Shown piece by piece: positions 1 through 10,118 of a stretch of 64,000 bases of DNA. The notes beneath the pieces are model-generated. The model made no database searches, was not told the DNA's origin, and was given only the letters and a program-made list of their open reading frames with translations. The stretch spans positions 62,001 through 126,000 of the forward strand of contig NZ_JARANZ010000002.1 in assembly GCF_029889905.1 (NCBI RefSeq). The letters are read 5' to 3'. Each line of letters starts with the position of its first letter. Position 1 is the stretch's first letter. Made by a program: the position numbers and the translations under genes. Origin of the DNA: Chromohalobacter sp. 11-W. Lineage in GTDB: Bacteria; Pseudomonadota; Gammaproteobacteria; Pseudomonadales; Halomonadaceae.

Positions 1-100
1 ACCATCCACGCCTCGTATATCGCCTGCGTGACATCAGCCTCGTGCCGGTCTCGCTGACGTTCACCCTATCGCTCGGATCCCGCTGGAGAAATACGCCGAC

Positions 101-3100
101 ATGCCTGCCGCCACTGCTTCGTCATTAACACTCGCCGCTTCGTTCTCGTCGCTTCACGAACAGCTGGCACGGCGCATCATGATCCTCGATGGTGGCATGG
201 GCACCATGTTGCAGGGCTATGAGCTGGATGAAGACGATTTTCGGGGACAACGCTTCGCCGATTGGCCGAGCGATCTCAAAGGCAACAATGACTTGCTGGT
301 GCTGACGTGTCCTGATGTGGTGCGTGACATCCACCGTGCCTATCTCGAAGCCGGCGCGGATATCGTCGAGACCAATACCTTCAACAGCACCCAGCTGTCG
401 CAATCCGATTACGGCATGCAGTCACTGGTCCCCGAGCTCAATCGCGAAGCCGCACGCCTGGCCAAAGACGTCTGCGAGGCGGTGAGTTCGGAAACCGGCG
501 TGCCCCGCTATGTGGCCGGTGTACTGGGGCCAACTTCGCGCACGGCGTCCCTCTCGCCGGATGTTAACGACCCCGCCAAGCGCAATGTCACTTTCGATCA
601 GTTGTTCGACAACTACTACGAGGCGGCCGACGCCCTGATAGACGGCGGTGTCGATCTATTCATGATCGAGACCATATTCGACACGCTCAATGCCAAGGCA
701 GCCATCTATGCGCTCGAGAGGCTGTTCGAGGCGCGTGGCGCGCGTTGGCCGGTGATGATCTCGGGCACCATTACCGACGCCTCCGGGCGCACGCTGTCCG
801 GACAGACCACCGAGGCGTTCTGGAACTCGATCCGTCACGCTCAGCCGCTTTCCGTCGGGCTCAACTGCGCCCTCGGCGCGGCGGAGTTGCGCCCTTATCT
901 CGAAGAACTCTCCCACAAGGCCGATACCTTCGTCTCAGCGCATCCCAACGCGGGGCTACCCAACGAATTCGGCGAATACGACCAGACCGCCGAGGAAATG
1001 GCGTCGATCGTGCGCGAATTCGCTGAGAGCGGCATGGTCAACATCATCGGTGGCTGTTGCGGTACCGCGCCGGAGCACATTGCCGCCATTCGCGATGCCG
1101 TTGCCGAGCTGACGCCGCGCCAGGTCGTCGAGCGTCCCAAGGCGTGCCGGCTCTCGGGTCTGGAGCCCTTTAACATCGAAGCGGACTCTCTATTCGTCAA
1201 CGTGGGCGAGCGTACCAACGTGACCGGGTCGGCGCGCTTCAAGCGCTTGATCAAGGAAGAGGACTACACTACCGCCCTCGAAGTAGCGCTCGAGCAAGTC
1301 GAAAATGGCGCCCAGGTCATTGACATCAACATGGATGAAGGCATGCTCGAGTCTCAGGAGGCCATGGTGCGCTTCCTGAATCTGATCGCCTCGGAGCCAG
1401 ATATCTCGCGCGTGCCGATCATGCTCGATTCCTCCAAGTGGGAGATCATCGAGGCAGGCCTCAAGTGCGTCCAGGGCAAGGCGGTGGTCAACTCGATCTC
1501 GCTCAAGGAAGGCGAAGATGCCTTTCGCCAACAGGCCACGGCGTGCCGCCGGTATGGCGCCGCCATCGTGGTCATGGCCTTCGATGAGGACGGCCAGGCG
1601 GACACCTTCCAGCGCAAAACGGAAATCTGCGAACGCGCCTATCGCCTGCTGGTCGACGATATCGGCTTCCCCGCCGAGGACATCATCTTCGACCCCAACA
1701 TCTTCGCCATCGCCACGGGAATCGAAGAGCACAACAACTACGCCGTCGATTTCATCGAGGCCTCGCAGTGGATTCGCGAGCATTTGCCGCATGCCATGCT
1801 CTCGGGCGGCGTGTCCAATGTGTCGTTCTCTTTCCGGGGGAACAATGCAGTGCGTGAAGCGATTCACTCCGTGTTTCTCTATCACGCCATCAAGGCCGGT
1901 CTGAGCATGGGCATCGTCAATGCCGGGCAGCTGGCGGTCTACGACGACCTGCCCGCCGAGCTGCGCGATGCGGTCGAAGACGTGGTACTCAACCGTCGCG
2001 ACGACGGCACGGAACGCCTGCTCGACATCGCCGACAAGTACAAGGGCGACGGCAGCGGTGGCGAGAAGAAGGAAGACCTGGAATGGCGTAGCTGGGAAGT
2101 CGAGAAACGCATCGAGCATGCCTTGATCAAGGGCATTACCGCGTACATCGAAGACGACACCGAACTGGCGCGGCAACGTGCCGAGCGCCCCATCGAGGTC
2201 ATCGAAGGCCCCCTGATGGACGGCATGAACGTGGTCGGCGACCTGTTCGGCGATGGCAAGATGTTCTTGCCCCAGGTGGTCAAGTCGGCGCGGGTCATGA
2301 AACAGGCGGTCGCCTATCTCATCCCCTACATCGAAGCCGAGAAGAGCGCGGGCACCCAGGCCAAGGGCAAGATCGTCATGGCCACGGTCAAGGGCGACGT
2401 GCATGACATCGGCAAGAACATCGTTGGCGTGGTCCTGCAGTGCAACAACTACGAGGTCATCGACCTCGGCGTAATGGTGCCGGCAGAGAAGATCTTCGCC
2501 GCCGCGCGCGAGCACAACGCCGATATCATCGGCCTATCCGGACTGATTACGCCTTCGCTGGACGAAATGGTCCATGTGGCCAAGGAAATGCAGCGTCAGG
2601 ACTTCACGATCCCGCTGCTGATCGGCGGCGCAACGACCTCCAAGGCCCATACCTCGGTCAAGATCGCCCCGCAGTACGAACAACCGGTCATCTACGTCAG
2701 CGATGCCTCGCGCGCCGTCGGCGTCGCCAGCCGCTTGCTCTCGCCGACCCTCAAGCCGAGTTACGTCGAAGAGATACGCGAGGAATACGACAAGGTCCGC
2801 GAGCGCAATGCCAAGCGTCGCCCCAAGGCCGCCGATCTCGCTTACAGCGAGGCGCGCGAGCGCCGCCCCGCTCTCGACTGGGCCGATTACACGCCGCCCG
2901 AGCCGACCTTCAGCGGGCTCAAGGTATTCGACGATTACCCGCTGGAAGAGCTGGTCGAGCGCATCGACTGGACGCCCTTTTTCATGAGCTGGCAGCTATC
3001 TGGCAAGTATCCCAAGATTCTCGAGGATAAAGTGGTTGGCGAGGCGGCCCGCAGCCTGTTTGCCGATGCCCAGACGATGCTTCGCAAGCTGATCGATGAG

Positions 3101-3838
3101 CGTCATATAACGGCGCGGGGCGTGATCGGCATGTGGCCGGCTAACAGCGTCGACGACGATAGCCTCGAGGTGTATGCCGACGCCTCGCGCCGCGAGGTCG
3201 TCGAGCGTCTTCATCATATTCGACAGCAGACCACCAAGAATCGCGATGGTGTCTGCCAGAGCCTCGCCGACTTCATCGCGCCACGTGATTTGGAAAACGG
3301 CGAGCCCAGCGGCAAGCAGGATTGGATCGGCGGTTTCGCGGTGACCACCGGACACGGCGCGGATGAACTGGCGAAGCAATACGAAGCGGCCGGCGACGAT
3401 TACAACGCCATCATGGTCAAGGCCTTGGCCGATCGGCTCGCGGAAGCCTTTGCCGAACGCATGCACGAGCGTGTACGCAAGGAGTTCTGGGGCTATGTAC
3501 CCAATGAAACCCTGGACAATGACGCGCTGATCGCCGAGCAATACCAGGGCATTCGTCCTGCCCCCGGCTACCCGGCCTGCCCGGACCATACCGAGAAGGC
3601 CACACTCTTCCGGCTGCTGGATGCCACGGCCAAGACCGGCATCGAGCTGACCGATAGTTACGCCATGTGGCCTTCGGCCGCGGTCTCCGGTTGGTACTTC
3701 TCGCATCCACGTTCGAAATACTTCTCTACCGGCAAGATCGGGCGCGACCAGGTCGAATCGCTGGCGGCACGCAAGCAGATGCCATTGAAGGATCTCGAGC
3801 GCTGGTTGTCACCGGTGCTGTCTTACGACCCCGAGTGA
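101..3838 (+). CDS. metH: Cobalamin-dependent methionine synthase
   Basis: Transfers a methyl group from 5-methyltetrahydrofolate to homocysteine through protein-bound cobalamin (cytoplasm, last step of methionine synthesis). At 1245 residues it has the full four-module length of the family. The homocysteine domain carries the zinc cysteines Cys256 (GLNC) and Cys319-Cys320 (GGCCGT). The folate domain starts near residue 365 ([11 protein letters not shown]). The cobalamin domain has DVHDIGKN with His768 as the lower axial ligand. The C-terminal AdoMet reactivation domain shows [10 protein letters not shown] and [15 protein letters not shown] ribosome site lies about 10 bases before the ATG. 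Only 100 bases of leader are visible, and no cobalamin riboswitch can be recognised there. Very confident. Confidence 0.98.
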   Translation: MPAATASSLTLAASFSSLHEQLARRIMILDGGMGTMLQGYELDEDDFRGQRFADWPSDLKGNNDLLVLTCPDVVRDIHRAYLEAGADIVETNTFNSTQLSQSDYGMQSLVPELNREAARLAKDVCEAVSSETGVPRYVAGVLGPTSRTASLSPDVNDPAKRNVTFDQLFDNYYEAADALIDGGVDLFMIETIFDTLNAKAAIYALERLFEARGARWPVMISGTITDASGRTLSGQTTEAFWNSIRHAQPLSVGLNCALGAAELRPYLEELSHKADTFVSAHPNAGLPNEFGEYDQTAEEMASIVREFAESGMVNIIGGCCGTAPEHIAAIRDAVAELTPRQVVERPKACRLSGLEPFNIEADSLFVNVGERTNVTGSARFKRLIKEEDYTTALEVALEQVENGAQVIDINMDEGMLESQEAMVRFLNLIASEPDISRVPIMLDSSKWEIIEAGLKCVQGKAVVNSISLKEGEDAFRQQATACRRYGAAIVVMAFDEDGQADTFQRKTEICERAYRLLVDDIGFPAEDIIFDPNIFAIATGIEEHNNYAVDFIEASQWIREHLPHAMLSGGVSNVSFSFRGNNAVREAIHSVFLYHAIKAGLSMGIVNAGQLAVYDDLPAELRDAVEDVVLNRRDDGTERLLDIADKYKGDGSGGEKKEDLEWRSWEVEKRIEHALIKGITAYIEDDTELARQRAERPIEVIEGPLMDGMNVVGDLFGDGKMFLPQVVKSARVMKQAVAYLIPYIEAEKSAGTQAKGKIVMATVKGDVHDIGKNIVGVVLQCNNYEVIDLGVMVPAEKIFAAAREHNADIIGLSGLITPSLDEMVHVAKEMQRQDFTIPLLIGGATTSKAHTSVKIAPQYEQPVIYVSDASRAVGVASRLLSPTLKPSYVEEIREEYDKVRERNAKRRPKAADLAYSEARERRPALDWADYTPPEPTFSGLKVFDDYPLEELVERIDWTPFFMSWQLSGKYPKILEDKVVGEAARSLFADAQTMLRKLIDERHITARGVIGMWPANSVDDDSLEVYADASRREVVERLHHIRQQTTKNRDGVCQSLADFIAPRDLENGEPSGKQDWIGGFAVTTGHGADELAKQYEAAGDDYNAIMVKALADRLAEAFAERMHERVRKEFWGYVPNETLDNDALIAEQYQGIRPAPGYPACPDHTEKATLFRLLDATAKTGIELTDSYAMWPSAAVSGWYFSHPRSKYFSTGKIGRDQVESLAARKQMPLKDLERWLSPVLSYDPE

Positions 3839-3893
3839 GCGATGCCACCGAACGGCCTTTTAATAACATAAATGCAATAAGCTATTATTATTT

Positions 3894-3908
3894 ATTCTTT
3901 CAAAGAAT
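3894..3908. promoter_or_regulatory. Perfect palindrome in the cysI promoter region (operator candidate)
   Basis: ATTCTTT-C-AAAGAAT is a perfect 7-bp inverted repeat inside the AT-rich 130-bp gap between metH and cysI. The gap also holds TATTAT-like -10 sequences and a small hairpin at 3916-3934. Sulfite reductase genes in gammaproteobacteria are usually activated by CysB, which binds AT-rich imperfect dyads, so CysB is a reasonable guess but is not shown by the sequence. Confidence 0.35.
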
Positions 3909-3970
3909 ATACAAGGCAGGGTAAGGTGCCCTGCTACGGCAATCCATGTGACTAGCAGGACACCGCCTGT

Positions 3971-5623
3971 ATGTATCGGTACGACACGTACGACCAAACG
4001 CTCGTAGACGAGCGCGTCGCCCAGTTCCGCGACCAGATGCGCCGCTATCTCGAAGGCAAGATCAGCGACGAGGAATTTCTACCGCTGCGCGTGCAGAATG
4101 GCCTTTATGTCCAGCGCTATGCGCCGATGCTGCGTATTGCCATTCCATACGGCATGCTGGCCTCCTATCAGCTACGCAAGCTGGGCGAGATCGCCGCACG
4201 CTACGATCGCGGCTATGGCCATTTCACTACGCGCACCAACCTGCAGTTGAACTGGCCGAAACTCGAAGACGTACCGGACATTTTGGCCGATCTGGCTAGC
4301 GTGCAAATGCATGCCATCCAGACCAGCGGCAACGACATCCGCAATACCACCACCGATCAGTTCTCCGGCATCGCCGGCGACGAGGATGTCGACCCGCGCC
4401 CCTGGTGCGAGCTCATTCGTCAGTGGTCGACCTTCCATCCTGAGTTCGCCTACCTACCGCGCAAGTTCAAGATCGCCGTGACCGGTGCCGAGGAAGACCG
4501 TGCGGCCATCCAGGTGCATGATGTGGGTCTACGCTTCTGGCGTAACGAGGACGGCGACGTGCGCGTCAAGGTACTCGCCGGCGGCGGTCTGGGGCGTACG
4601 CCGATGATCGGCGCCGTGATGTGTGAAGACCTGCCGTGGCAACATCTGCTGACGTATCTCGAAGCGATCCTGCGCGTTTACAACCAATACGGTCGCCGCG
4701 ACAACAAGTTCAAGGCGCGTATCAAGATTCTGGTCAAGGCGCTGGGCATCGACGAGTTTCGGCGCCGTACCGAGGCGGAATGGGCCCACCTCAAGGATGG
4801 CCCTCAGACGCTGACCGACGAGGCGATCTCCGCCGTGGCCGACCACTTCGTCGAGCCGCCCCGTCGCGATGTCGCCGAGGAGGCCATCCAGGATTATGCT
4901 CGCCTGCGCGGAGAAAACCGTGCCTTTGCTCGCTTCGTGACCAACAACGTCACCGATCATAAGGTCCCCGGTTACAAGGCCGTGACGCTATCACTCAAGC
5001 GTCCCGATCATTCACCCGGCGACGTGACCTCCGAAGATATGGCCGCCGTTGCGGATCTGGCCGACGAATTCGGTTACGGCGAGCTGCGCGTCACGCACGA
5101 GCAAAACCTAGTGCTGACCGATGTGCCAGTGGATCGCATGGAAGAACTCTGGCAACGACTCGAGACGCTGGGCATGGCCAATCCTACCGTGGGTACCCTG
5201 GCCGATTTGATCTGCTGCCCGGGCGGCGATTACTGCTCGCTGGCCAATGCCAAGTCGATCCCGGTTGCTCAGGAAATCCAGCAGCGCTTCGAAGATCTGG
5301 ACTTCCTCTATGATCTGGGGCCGCTGGAACTCAACATCTCCGGCTGCATGAACGCTTGCGGACACCACCACGTGGGTCATATCGGCATTCTCGGCGTCGA
5401 CAAGAAGGGCGAAGAGTATTACCAGATTTCACTGGGCGGGAGTCAGGGCAACGAGTCGTCACTAGGCAAGATCCTCGGTCCGTCTTTCTACCGGGAAGAC
5501 GTAACCAACGTGATCGACAAACTATTGAAAGTCTATGTCGGCGAACGTACGCCTGATGAGACGTTTCTCGACACCTATCGCCGCATCGGCTTGAAGCCCT
5601 TCAAGGAGCATGTCTATGCCTGA
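3971..5623 (+). CDS. cysI: Assimilatory sulfite reductase, siroheme hemoprotein
   Basis: Six-electron reduction of sulfite to sulfide for cysteine synthesis, in the cytoplasm. The 550 residues match the stand-alone Pseudomonas-type CysI. The siroheme/4Fe-4S ligands are Cys416-x5-Cys422 (CCPGGDYC) and Cys459-x3-Cys463 (GCMNAC). Both nitrite/sulfite reductase ferredoxin-like half domains are present (about 45-110 and 335-400). No flavoprotein subunit (cysJ) lies nearby, so the electron donor is probably ferredoxin or an unlinked reductase. AGGA at 3957-3960 is the likely ribosome site. The 3' end overlaps the next gene, which fits a two-gene operon. Distinguishing sulfite from nitrite reductase rests on the DUF934 neighbour and the absence of nitrite genes. 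Confidence 0.93.
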   Translation: MYRYDTYDQTLVDERVAQFRDQMRRYLEGKISDEEFLPLRVQNGLYVQRYAPMLRIAIPYGMLASYQLRKLGEIAARYDRGYGHFTTRTNLQLNWPKLEDVPDILADLASVQMHAIQTSGNDIRNTTTDQFSGIAGDEDVDPRPWCELIRQWSTFHPEFAYLPRKFKIAVTGAEEDRAAIQVHDVGLRFWRNEDGDVRVKVLAGGGLGRTPMIGAVMCEDLPWQHLLTYLEAILRVYNQYGRRDNKFKARIKILVKALGIDEFRRRTEAEWAHLKDGPQTLTDEAISAVADHFVEPPRRDVAEEAIQDYARLRGENRAFARFVTNNVTDHKVPGYKAVTLSLKRPDHSPGDVTSEDMAAVADLADEFGYGELRVTHEQNLVLTDVPVDRMEELWQRLETLGMANPTVGTLADLICCPGGDYCSLANAKSIPVAQEIQQRFEDLDFLYDLGPLELNISGCMNACGHHHVGHIGILGVDKKGEEYYQISLGGSQGNESSLGKILGPSFYREDVTNVIDKLLKVYVGERTPDETFLDTYRRIGLKPFKEHVYA

Positions 5624-6113
5624 TCAGTCACGCACCCTGATCGCCGAGCGCCGCGTCCAGAACGATGAATGGGTACTTTGCGAGGAAAATGTATCACGCC
5701 CGGAGAACGGGCGGATCATCGTCCCGCTGGTGGAGTGGCAGGAAGCGTCCGGCGACGACGTCGCGCCGTTGCTGGTCAGCGATACCGAGCTCACCCCCGA
5801 GCTCGCCGAGCAACTGCTCGATGCACCACTGATTGCCATCGACTTTCCCAAGTTCACCGACGGACGCGGCTACAGCATTGCGCGTCAGCTTCGGGAGCGT
5901 TATGGGTATCAGGGGCAGATTCGTGCAGTCGGCGACGTCCTGATCGATCAACTCTATTATATGTCGCGCTGCGGCTTCGATGCCTTCCTGCTACGCGAGG
6001 ATCAAGTCGTCGAGGACGCACTCAATGCCCTGGACACGTTCACTCTCAGCTATCAACCCGGCACCGACACACCGGAGCCCCTGTTCAGACGGCGCATGCG
6101 CGAAAGCGCCTGA
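5616..6113 (+). CDS. DUF934 protein, partner of sulfite reductase
   Basis: A 165-residue protein of the DUF934 family, which regularly follows this type of cysI in Proteobacteria; its biochemical role is not established. An in-frame ATG at 5610 is only one base from the AAGGAG at 5603-5608, whereas the ATG at 5616 is seven bases away, so 5616 is preferred. Either start overlaps the end of cysI, pointing to translational coupling. Conserved-looking stretches are FPKFTDGRGYS and the RQLRERYGYQGQIRAVGDVL segment in the middle of the protein. A role in delivering electrons to or assembling CysI is inference from the gene order. Confidence 0.85.
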   Translation: MPDQSRTLIAERRVQNDEWVLCEENVSRPENGRIIVPLVEWQEASGDDVAPLLVSDTELTPELAEQLLDAPLIAIDFPKFTDGRGYSIARQLRERYGYQGQIRAVGDVLIDQLYYMSRCGFDAFLLREDQVVEDALNALDTFTLSYQPGTDTPEPLFRRRMRESA

Positions 6114-6128
6114 CGCTGACTAGGCACT

Positions 6129-6163
6129 GGCCGACGGACGTTCACATGCGAACGACGTCGGCC
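6129..6163. terminator. Hairpin terminator between convergent genes
   Basis: GGCCGACG pairs with CGTCGGCC (8 bp), with an additional inner GTTC/GAAC pairing. It lies 15 bases after the DUF934 stop and is followed by CCTTCTGCGTTTT. It sits between two convergent genes and may serve both. Confidence 0.6.
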
Positions 6164-6188
6164 CCTTCTGCGTTTTATCATCCACGAG

Positions 6189-6782
6189 TCAGCCCCGCCG
6201 TTTCTGCTGACGTTCGCGATTGTCGGCGCGGGCACGCTCCGACTTCCGCAGCATGGCATAGGTGGCGCCCAAGCCGCCGTGGCTCTTATGCGCCGAGACA
6301 TAAGCTTGTACATCGTCGAACTGCGCCAGCCATTTACCGACGTAGGAACGCACGATGTTCGCATGCCCTTCGGCCTCCTTGCTGCGACCATGCACGATCA
6401 ATACACAGCGCAGATCATGCTCTCGCGCGTCTCGTATGAACCGGAACAATTCGCGGCGACATACCTCCAGCGGCCTCTTCTGCACATGCAAATACGCCTC
6501 CGGAGCATAGCCGCCGTGACGCAAACGCTCGAGCACACCGATCTGAATGCCATCCCGACGATGCTCGATGGGATCGGCCGGCCCTACCAGATCGACGAAC
6601 TCATCGGATAAGAAATTGCTCTCCTTGTCGTCGGCCTCGGCCTGAGCACGGCGAGCCAATTGAGCCTCAGAAGGAGCGGAGGGTGAATGCTCGACATCCG
6701 CCTTGTCGCGGCCTTTGGTCAAGGGCTGAACATCTTCCCCTAACGCCTGCCGAAATAGATCGTCCTGCATGTGCTGGCTCAT
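6189..6782 (-). CDS. Smr-domain protein (MutS2 C-terminal type nuclease domain)
   Basis: A 197-residue protein with an N-terminal charged region and a C-terminal Smr domain from about residue 95 to 185. The domain shows the LIVHGRSK motif (LHG-like loop) and the closing SHGGLGATYAMLRK, typical of stand-alone Smr proteins such as SmrA/YdaL. Such proteins are nicking or RNA endonucleases, but the substrate here is not known. AGGAGAG precedes the ATG. Transcribed convergently with cysI-DUF934. Confident about the family, not the function. Confidence 0.88.
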   Translation of the reverse strand: MSQHMQDDLFRQALGEDVQPLTKGRDKADVEHSPSAPSEAQLARRAQAEADDKESNFLSDEFVDLVGPADPIEHRRDGIQIGVLERLRHGGYAPEAYLHVQKRPLEVCRRELFRFIRDAREHDLRCVLIVHGRSKEAEGHANIVRSYVGKWLAQFDDVQAYVSAHKSHGGLGATYAMLRKSERARADNRERQQKRRG

Positions 6783-6819
6783 TGGTTTGCTCTCCTATGG
6801 CCCACGATCTCGGGACGCC

Positions 6820-6848
6820 TTGACGATTCCCAAGCTAACGAGATAATG
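6820..6848 (+). promoter_or_regulatory. Sigma70-type promoter for the cyclotransferase-like gene
   Basis: TTGACG (6820-6825), a 17-base spacer and ATAATG (6843-6848), located about 90 bases before the ATG at 6940. The intervening leader is unremarkable. Confidence 0.5.
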
Positions 6849-6939
6849 CCACACTCCCCGCCCTTGGCGGCAAGTACAACCGTGGGTGTCCTACCCCGTT
6901 CGCCCGCTTCCTCGCACTTCAAGCACTGGGGAGAAGCCA

Positions 6940-7359
6940 ATGCGTTGGGTCTATAGAATCGGGCTTTTCGCCATGATCGCTATCGCCCTCGGGGTCGGCT
7001 ACCTCTGGTACACCTTCCAGAGCCCCTATGGCTATGCAGCGCCAGCCAATCCGCCAATCATCGATCGTCGTCTCGAGCATCACACAGTGTTCGTCTATGG
7101 CACCCTGCGTTATGCTCCGATCCGCTGGCTGGTCATGGGACGTGCCGGCACCGCGACACCCGCCAAGCTCCAAGGTTATGCCCGTAATGAGCTGGATATT
7201 TCACCGGCGCCAGACGAGCAGGTCGATGGATATGCCCTTTCGGTCACAAGCGATGAGCTCAAGCGTTTGGATCGATATGAACACTTGGGGGAGCGTTATC
7301 GGCGTGTAAACGTCAAACTCGATAACGGACAAAGCGCCTGGGTCTATCAACGTTTGTAA
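6940..7359 (+). CDS. Membrane-anchored gamma-glutamylcyclotransferase-like (AIG2 family) protein
   Basis: A 139-residue protein. An N-terminal hydrophobic segment (about 5-24) looks like a membrane anchor or uncleaved signal. It is followed by a GGCT/AIG2 fold: FVYGTLRYAPIRW is the substrate-loop YGTLR motif, and LDRYEHLGERYRR contains the expected catalytic Glu region. GGGGAGAA lies directly upstream of the ATG at 6940, which is preferred to an upstream in-frame start at 6886. The family cleaves gamma-glutamyl amines or peptides to 5-oxoproline; an extracytoplasmic member is less usual. Substrate unknown. Confidence 0.78.
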   Translation: MRWVYRIGLFAMIAIALGVGYLWYTFQSPYGYAAPANPPIIDRRLEHHTVFVYGTLRYAPIRWLVMGRAGTATPAKLQGYARNELDISPAPDEQVDGYALSVTSDELKRLDRYEHLGERYRRVNVKLDNGQSAWVYQRL

Positions 7360-7431
7360 TGCACTGAGAATTTTCAGGTTGAGTTATTACATAAATAGAT
7401 AACGGTATAAAAGAATGCTGCAAGGAATAAA

Positions 7432-7447
7432 GCCTCATCCCCGAGGC
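7432..7447 (-). terminator. Weak hairpin terminator overlapping the yihY stop codon
   Basis: On the minus strand GCCTC-GGGGAT-GAGGC is followed by TTTATT; the hairpin contains the yihY stop codon itself. The surrounding 75 bases are AT-rich. Confidence 0.4.
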
Positions 7448-8655
7448 GTGTGCAGTAGGCGTTCCATGGGCTGGGTCAACACCTGCTGGCGATGGTCTTC
7501 GGCTTCCTGGAGTGCAGCATGCACGAGCGTCATTTCACTTGTCGGTGCATTTTCGCCAAGTGGCACCGGCCAGGGCATGGCGCGCTGAAACTCCCAGAGC
7601 GTCAGCACGCCCAAGTCACGCCCCAGCATCCAGCGATCATTGTCGAGCTGAGCAGCAACCCCCAGCTTTTCCAGCGGCGCCATCACTTCCGTGTACCGCA
7701 GCCCCAGGCACATCGCCAATTCTCGATCGGCAAGCGATCGCCCATGCTGATGCGCTTCGTGAAGTCGAGACACTACGCCCAAGGCTTGCCAGAACGGCGG
7801 CCAATAGCGCCATTCGACACGGCGTCGCTCGCTCAGCCAGGCGGCCAGTTCAGCCCCGACCAACACAATCGCCCAGGACAGAAACACCCATATCAAGAAC
7901 AAGGGAACGGCAGCGAAAGTGCCATAGATCACCTGGTAGGAAGGAAAATAGGTGACATAAAGCGAAAAAGCACCCTTGGCTAGCTCCAGCGCCAATGCCG
8001 CCATCCCTGCCCCGGCCACAGCATGCCGAAACCGCACACGGCAGTTGGGGACTGCCATGTAGATGAAGACGAAGGCCGTGAAACTCAGCGTCAGAGGCAA
8101 CAGGCGCAGGAAGGTCGCCGGCCCGCCCAGCACATCAGCGGCGCCGCGCACCAGCGTCAATGACGCCAGATAAGAAGACAACAGAAACCCCGAACCGACC
8201 AACAGCGGGCCGAGCGTCAGCACCGCCCAATACAGCAGAAAACTGGACACTCCCCGCCGGCTGCGTGACACATGCCAGATCGTGTTGAATGCCCTTTCGA
8301 CGGTGATCATCATCATGACGGCCGTCACCAACAGGAAAATCAGCCCGATCAACGTCAGGCTACGCGCTTGGCGAGAGAAGTCACGCAGGTGCTCGACCAA
8401 CGCCGATCCCGTAGCGGGCACGAACTGGCTGAAGATCAGGCCCTGAAGTTGTTCGCTGATTCCCTGAAAGCTAGGGATGGCCGACAGCATCGCATAAACG
8501 ACGGTCATGAAAGGAACCACGGCGAACAAGGTGGTATAGGTCAACGCCGAGGCAGTCTTGAGCCCATCGTGAGAATCAAAACGCTGTATCAGTTCACGCA
8601 GGCTACGCAGGATGAGGGCGGGCCAGCGGCGGTCAAGGAGTTGTGGGCGTCGCAT
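7435..8655 (-). CDS. yihY: YihY/BrkB family inner-membrane protein
   Basis: A 406-residue polytopic membrane protein. About six membrane segments span residues 30-265, with the family motif SALTYTTLFAVVPFM near 37-51. A soluble C-terminal part of roughly 130 residues resembles a winged-helix domain and is present in the longer Pseudomonas-type members. Once annotated as RNase BN, the family is now regarded as transport- or envelope-related; the function is unresolved. It is divergent from arsC, in the same arrangement as in Pseudomonas. Confidence 0.9.
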   Translation of the reverse strand: MRRPQLLDRRWPALILRSLRELIQRFDSHDGLKTASALTYTTLFAVVPFMTVVYAMLSAIPSFQGISEQLQGLIFSQFVPATGSALVEHLRDFSRQARSLTLIGLIFLLVTAVMMMITVERAFNTIWHVSRSRRGVSSFLLYWAVLTLGPLLVGSGFLLSSYLASLTLVRGAADVLGGPATFLRLLPLTLSFTAFVFIYMAVPNCRVRFRHAVAGAGMAALALELAKGAFSLYVTYFPSYQVIYGTFAAVPLFLIWVFLSWAIVLVGAELAAWLSERRRVEWRYWPPFWQALGVVSRLHEAHQHGRSLADRELAMCLGLRYTEVMAPLEKLGVAAQLDNDRWMLGRDLGVLTLWEFQRAMPWPVPLGENAPTSEMTLVHAALQEAEDHRQQVLTQPMERLLHTPRG

Positions 8656-8670
8656 GTGGCACTCTACAAT
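8641..8670 (+). promoter_or_regulatory. Possible promoter for arsC-wrbA
   Basis: TTGTGG (8641-8646), an 18-base spacer and TACAAT (8665-8670). It overlaps the first codons of the divergent yihY and lies about 50 bases before the arsC start. Confidence 0.35.
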
Positions 8671-8718
8671 GCTTGGCTAATTATTTGATTCGTCGCCCCC
8701 AGCTGCCGGAGTTAAGGC

Positions 8719-9066
8719 ATGACGACTTTTACACTTTACCACAACCCGCGCTGCTCCAAGTCGCGAGAGGCCTTGGCCCTGCTCGAGGCTCGGCGTGTCG
8801 TTGTCAACGTGCATCGCTATCTCGATACGCCACTCGACATCACGCACCTTCGTGGACTCGCACAGCGGCTCGAGGGTGGCGCGCCGGCCCTGATTCGCAC
8901 CAACGAAGCCCAATGGACAGCCTTGGCGCTCCAGGATCCCAGCGACGAGGAACGCTTGCAGGCCATTGCCGACTATCCTCGGCTCATGCAACGCCCGATA
9001 CTCGACGATGGTACGCACGCCCGCATCGGTCGTCCCCCGGAAGCTCTTCTCGACTTGATCGAATGA
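8719..9066 (+). CDS. arsC: ArsC-family (YfgD-type) reductase
   Basis: A 115-residue thioredoxin-fold protein of the glutaredoxin-dependent arsenate reductase family. The N-terminal loop YHNPRCSKSREAL contains the catalytic cysteine (Cys12), and the C-terminal PILDDGTHARIGRPPE is the family's anion-site strand. GGAG lies upstream of the ATG. No arsenic efflux pump or ars regulator adjoins it; the conserved partner is wrbA, so true arsenate reductase activity is uncertain. A general thiol-redox role is possible. Confidence 0.88.
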   Translation: MTTFTLYHNPRCSKSREALALLEARRVVVNVHRYLDTPLDITHLRGLAQRLEGGAPALIRTNEAQWTALALQDPSDEERLQAIADYPRLMQRPILDDGTHARIGRPPEALLDLIE

Positions 9067-10115
<1,049 letters not shown>

Positions 10116-10118
10116 GGA

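Noticed and set aside
1-100. Possible cobalamin riboswitch before metH
   Set aside because: Only 100 bases are visible and no B12-box-like sequence is found; a control element further upstream cannot be judged.
1190-2515. 441-codon open frame on the minus strand
   Set aside because: It lies wholly antisense to metH, whose domains are intact; high-GC genes commonly leave the opposite strand open.
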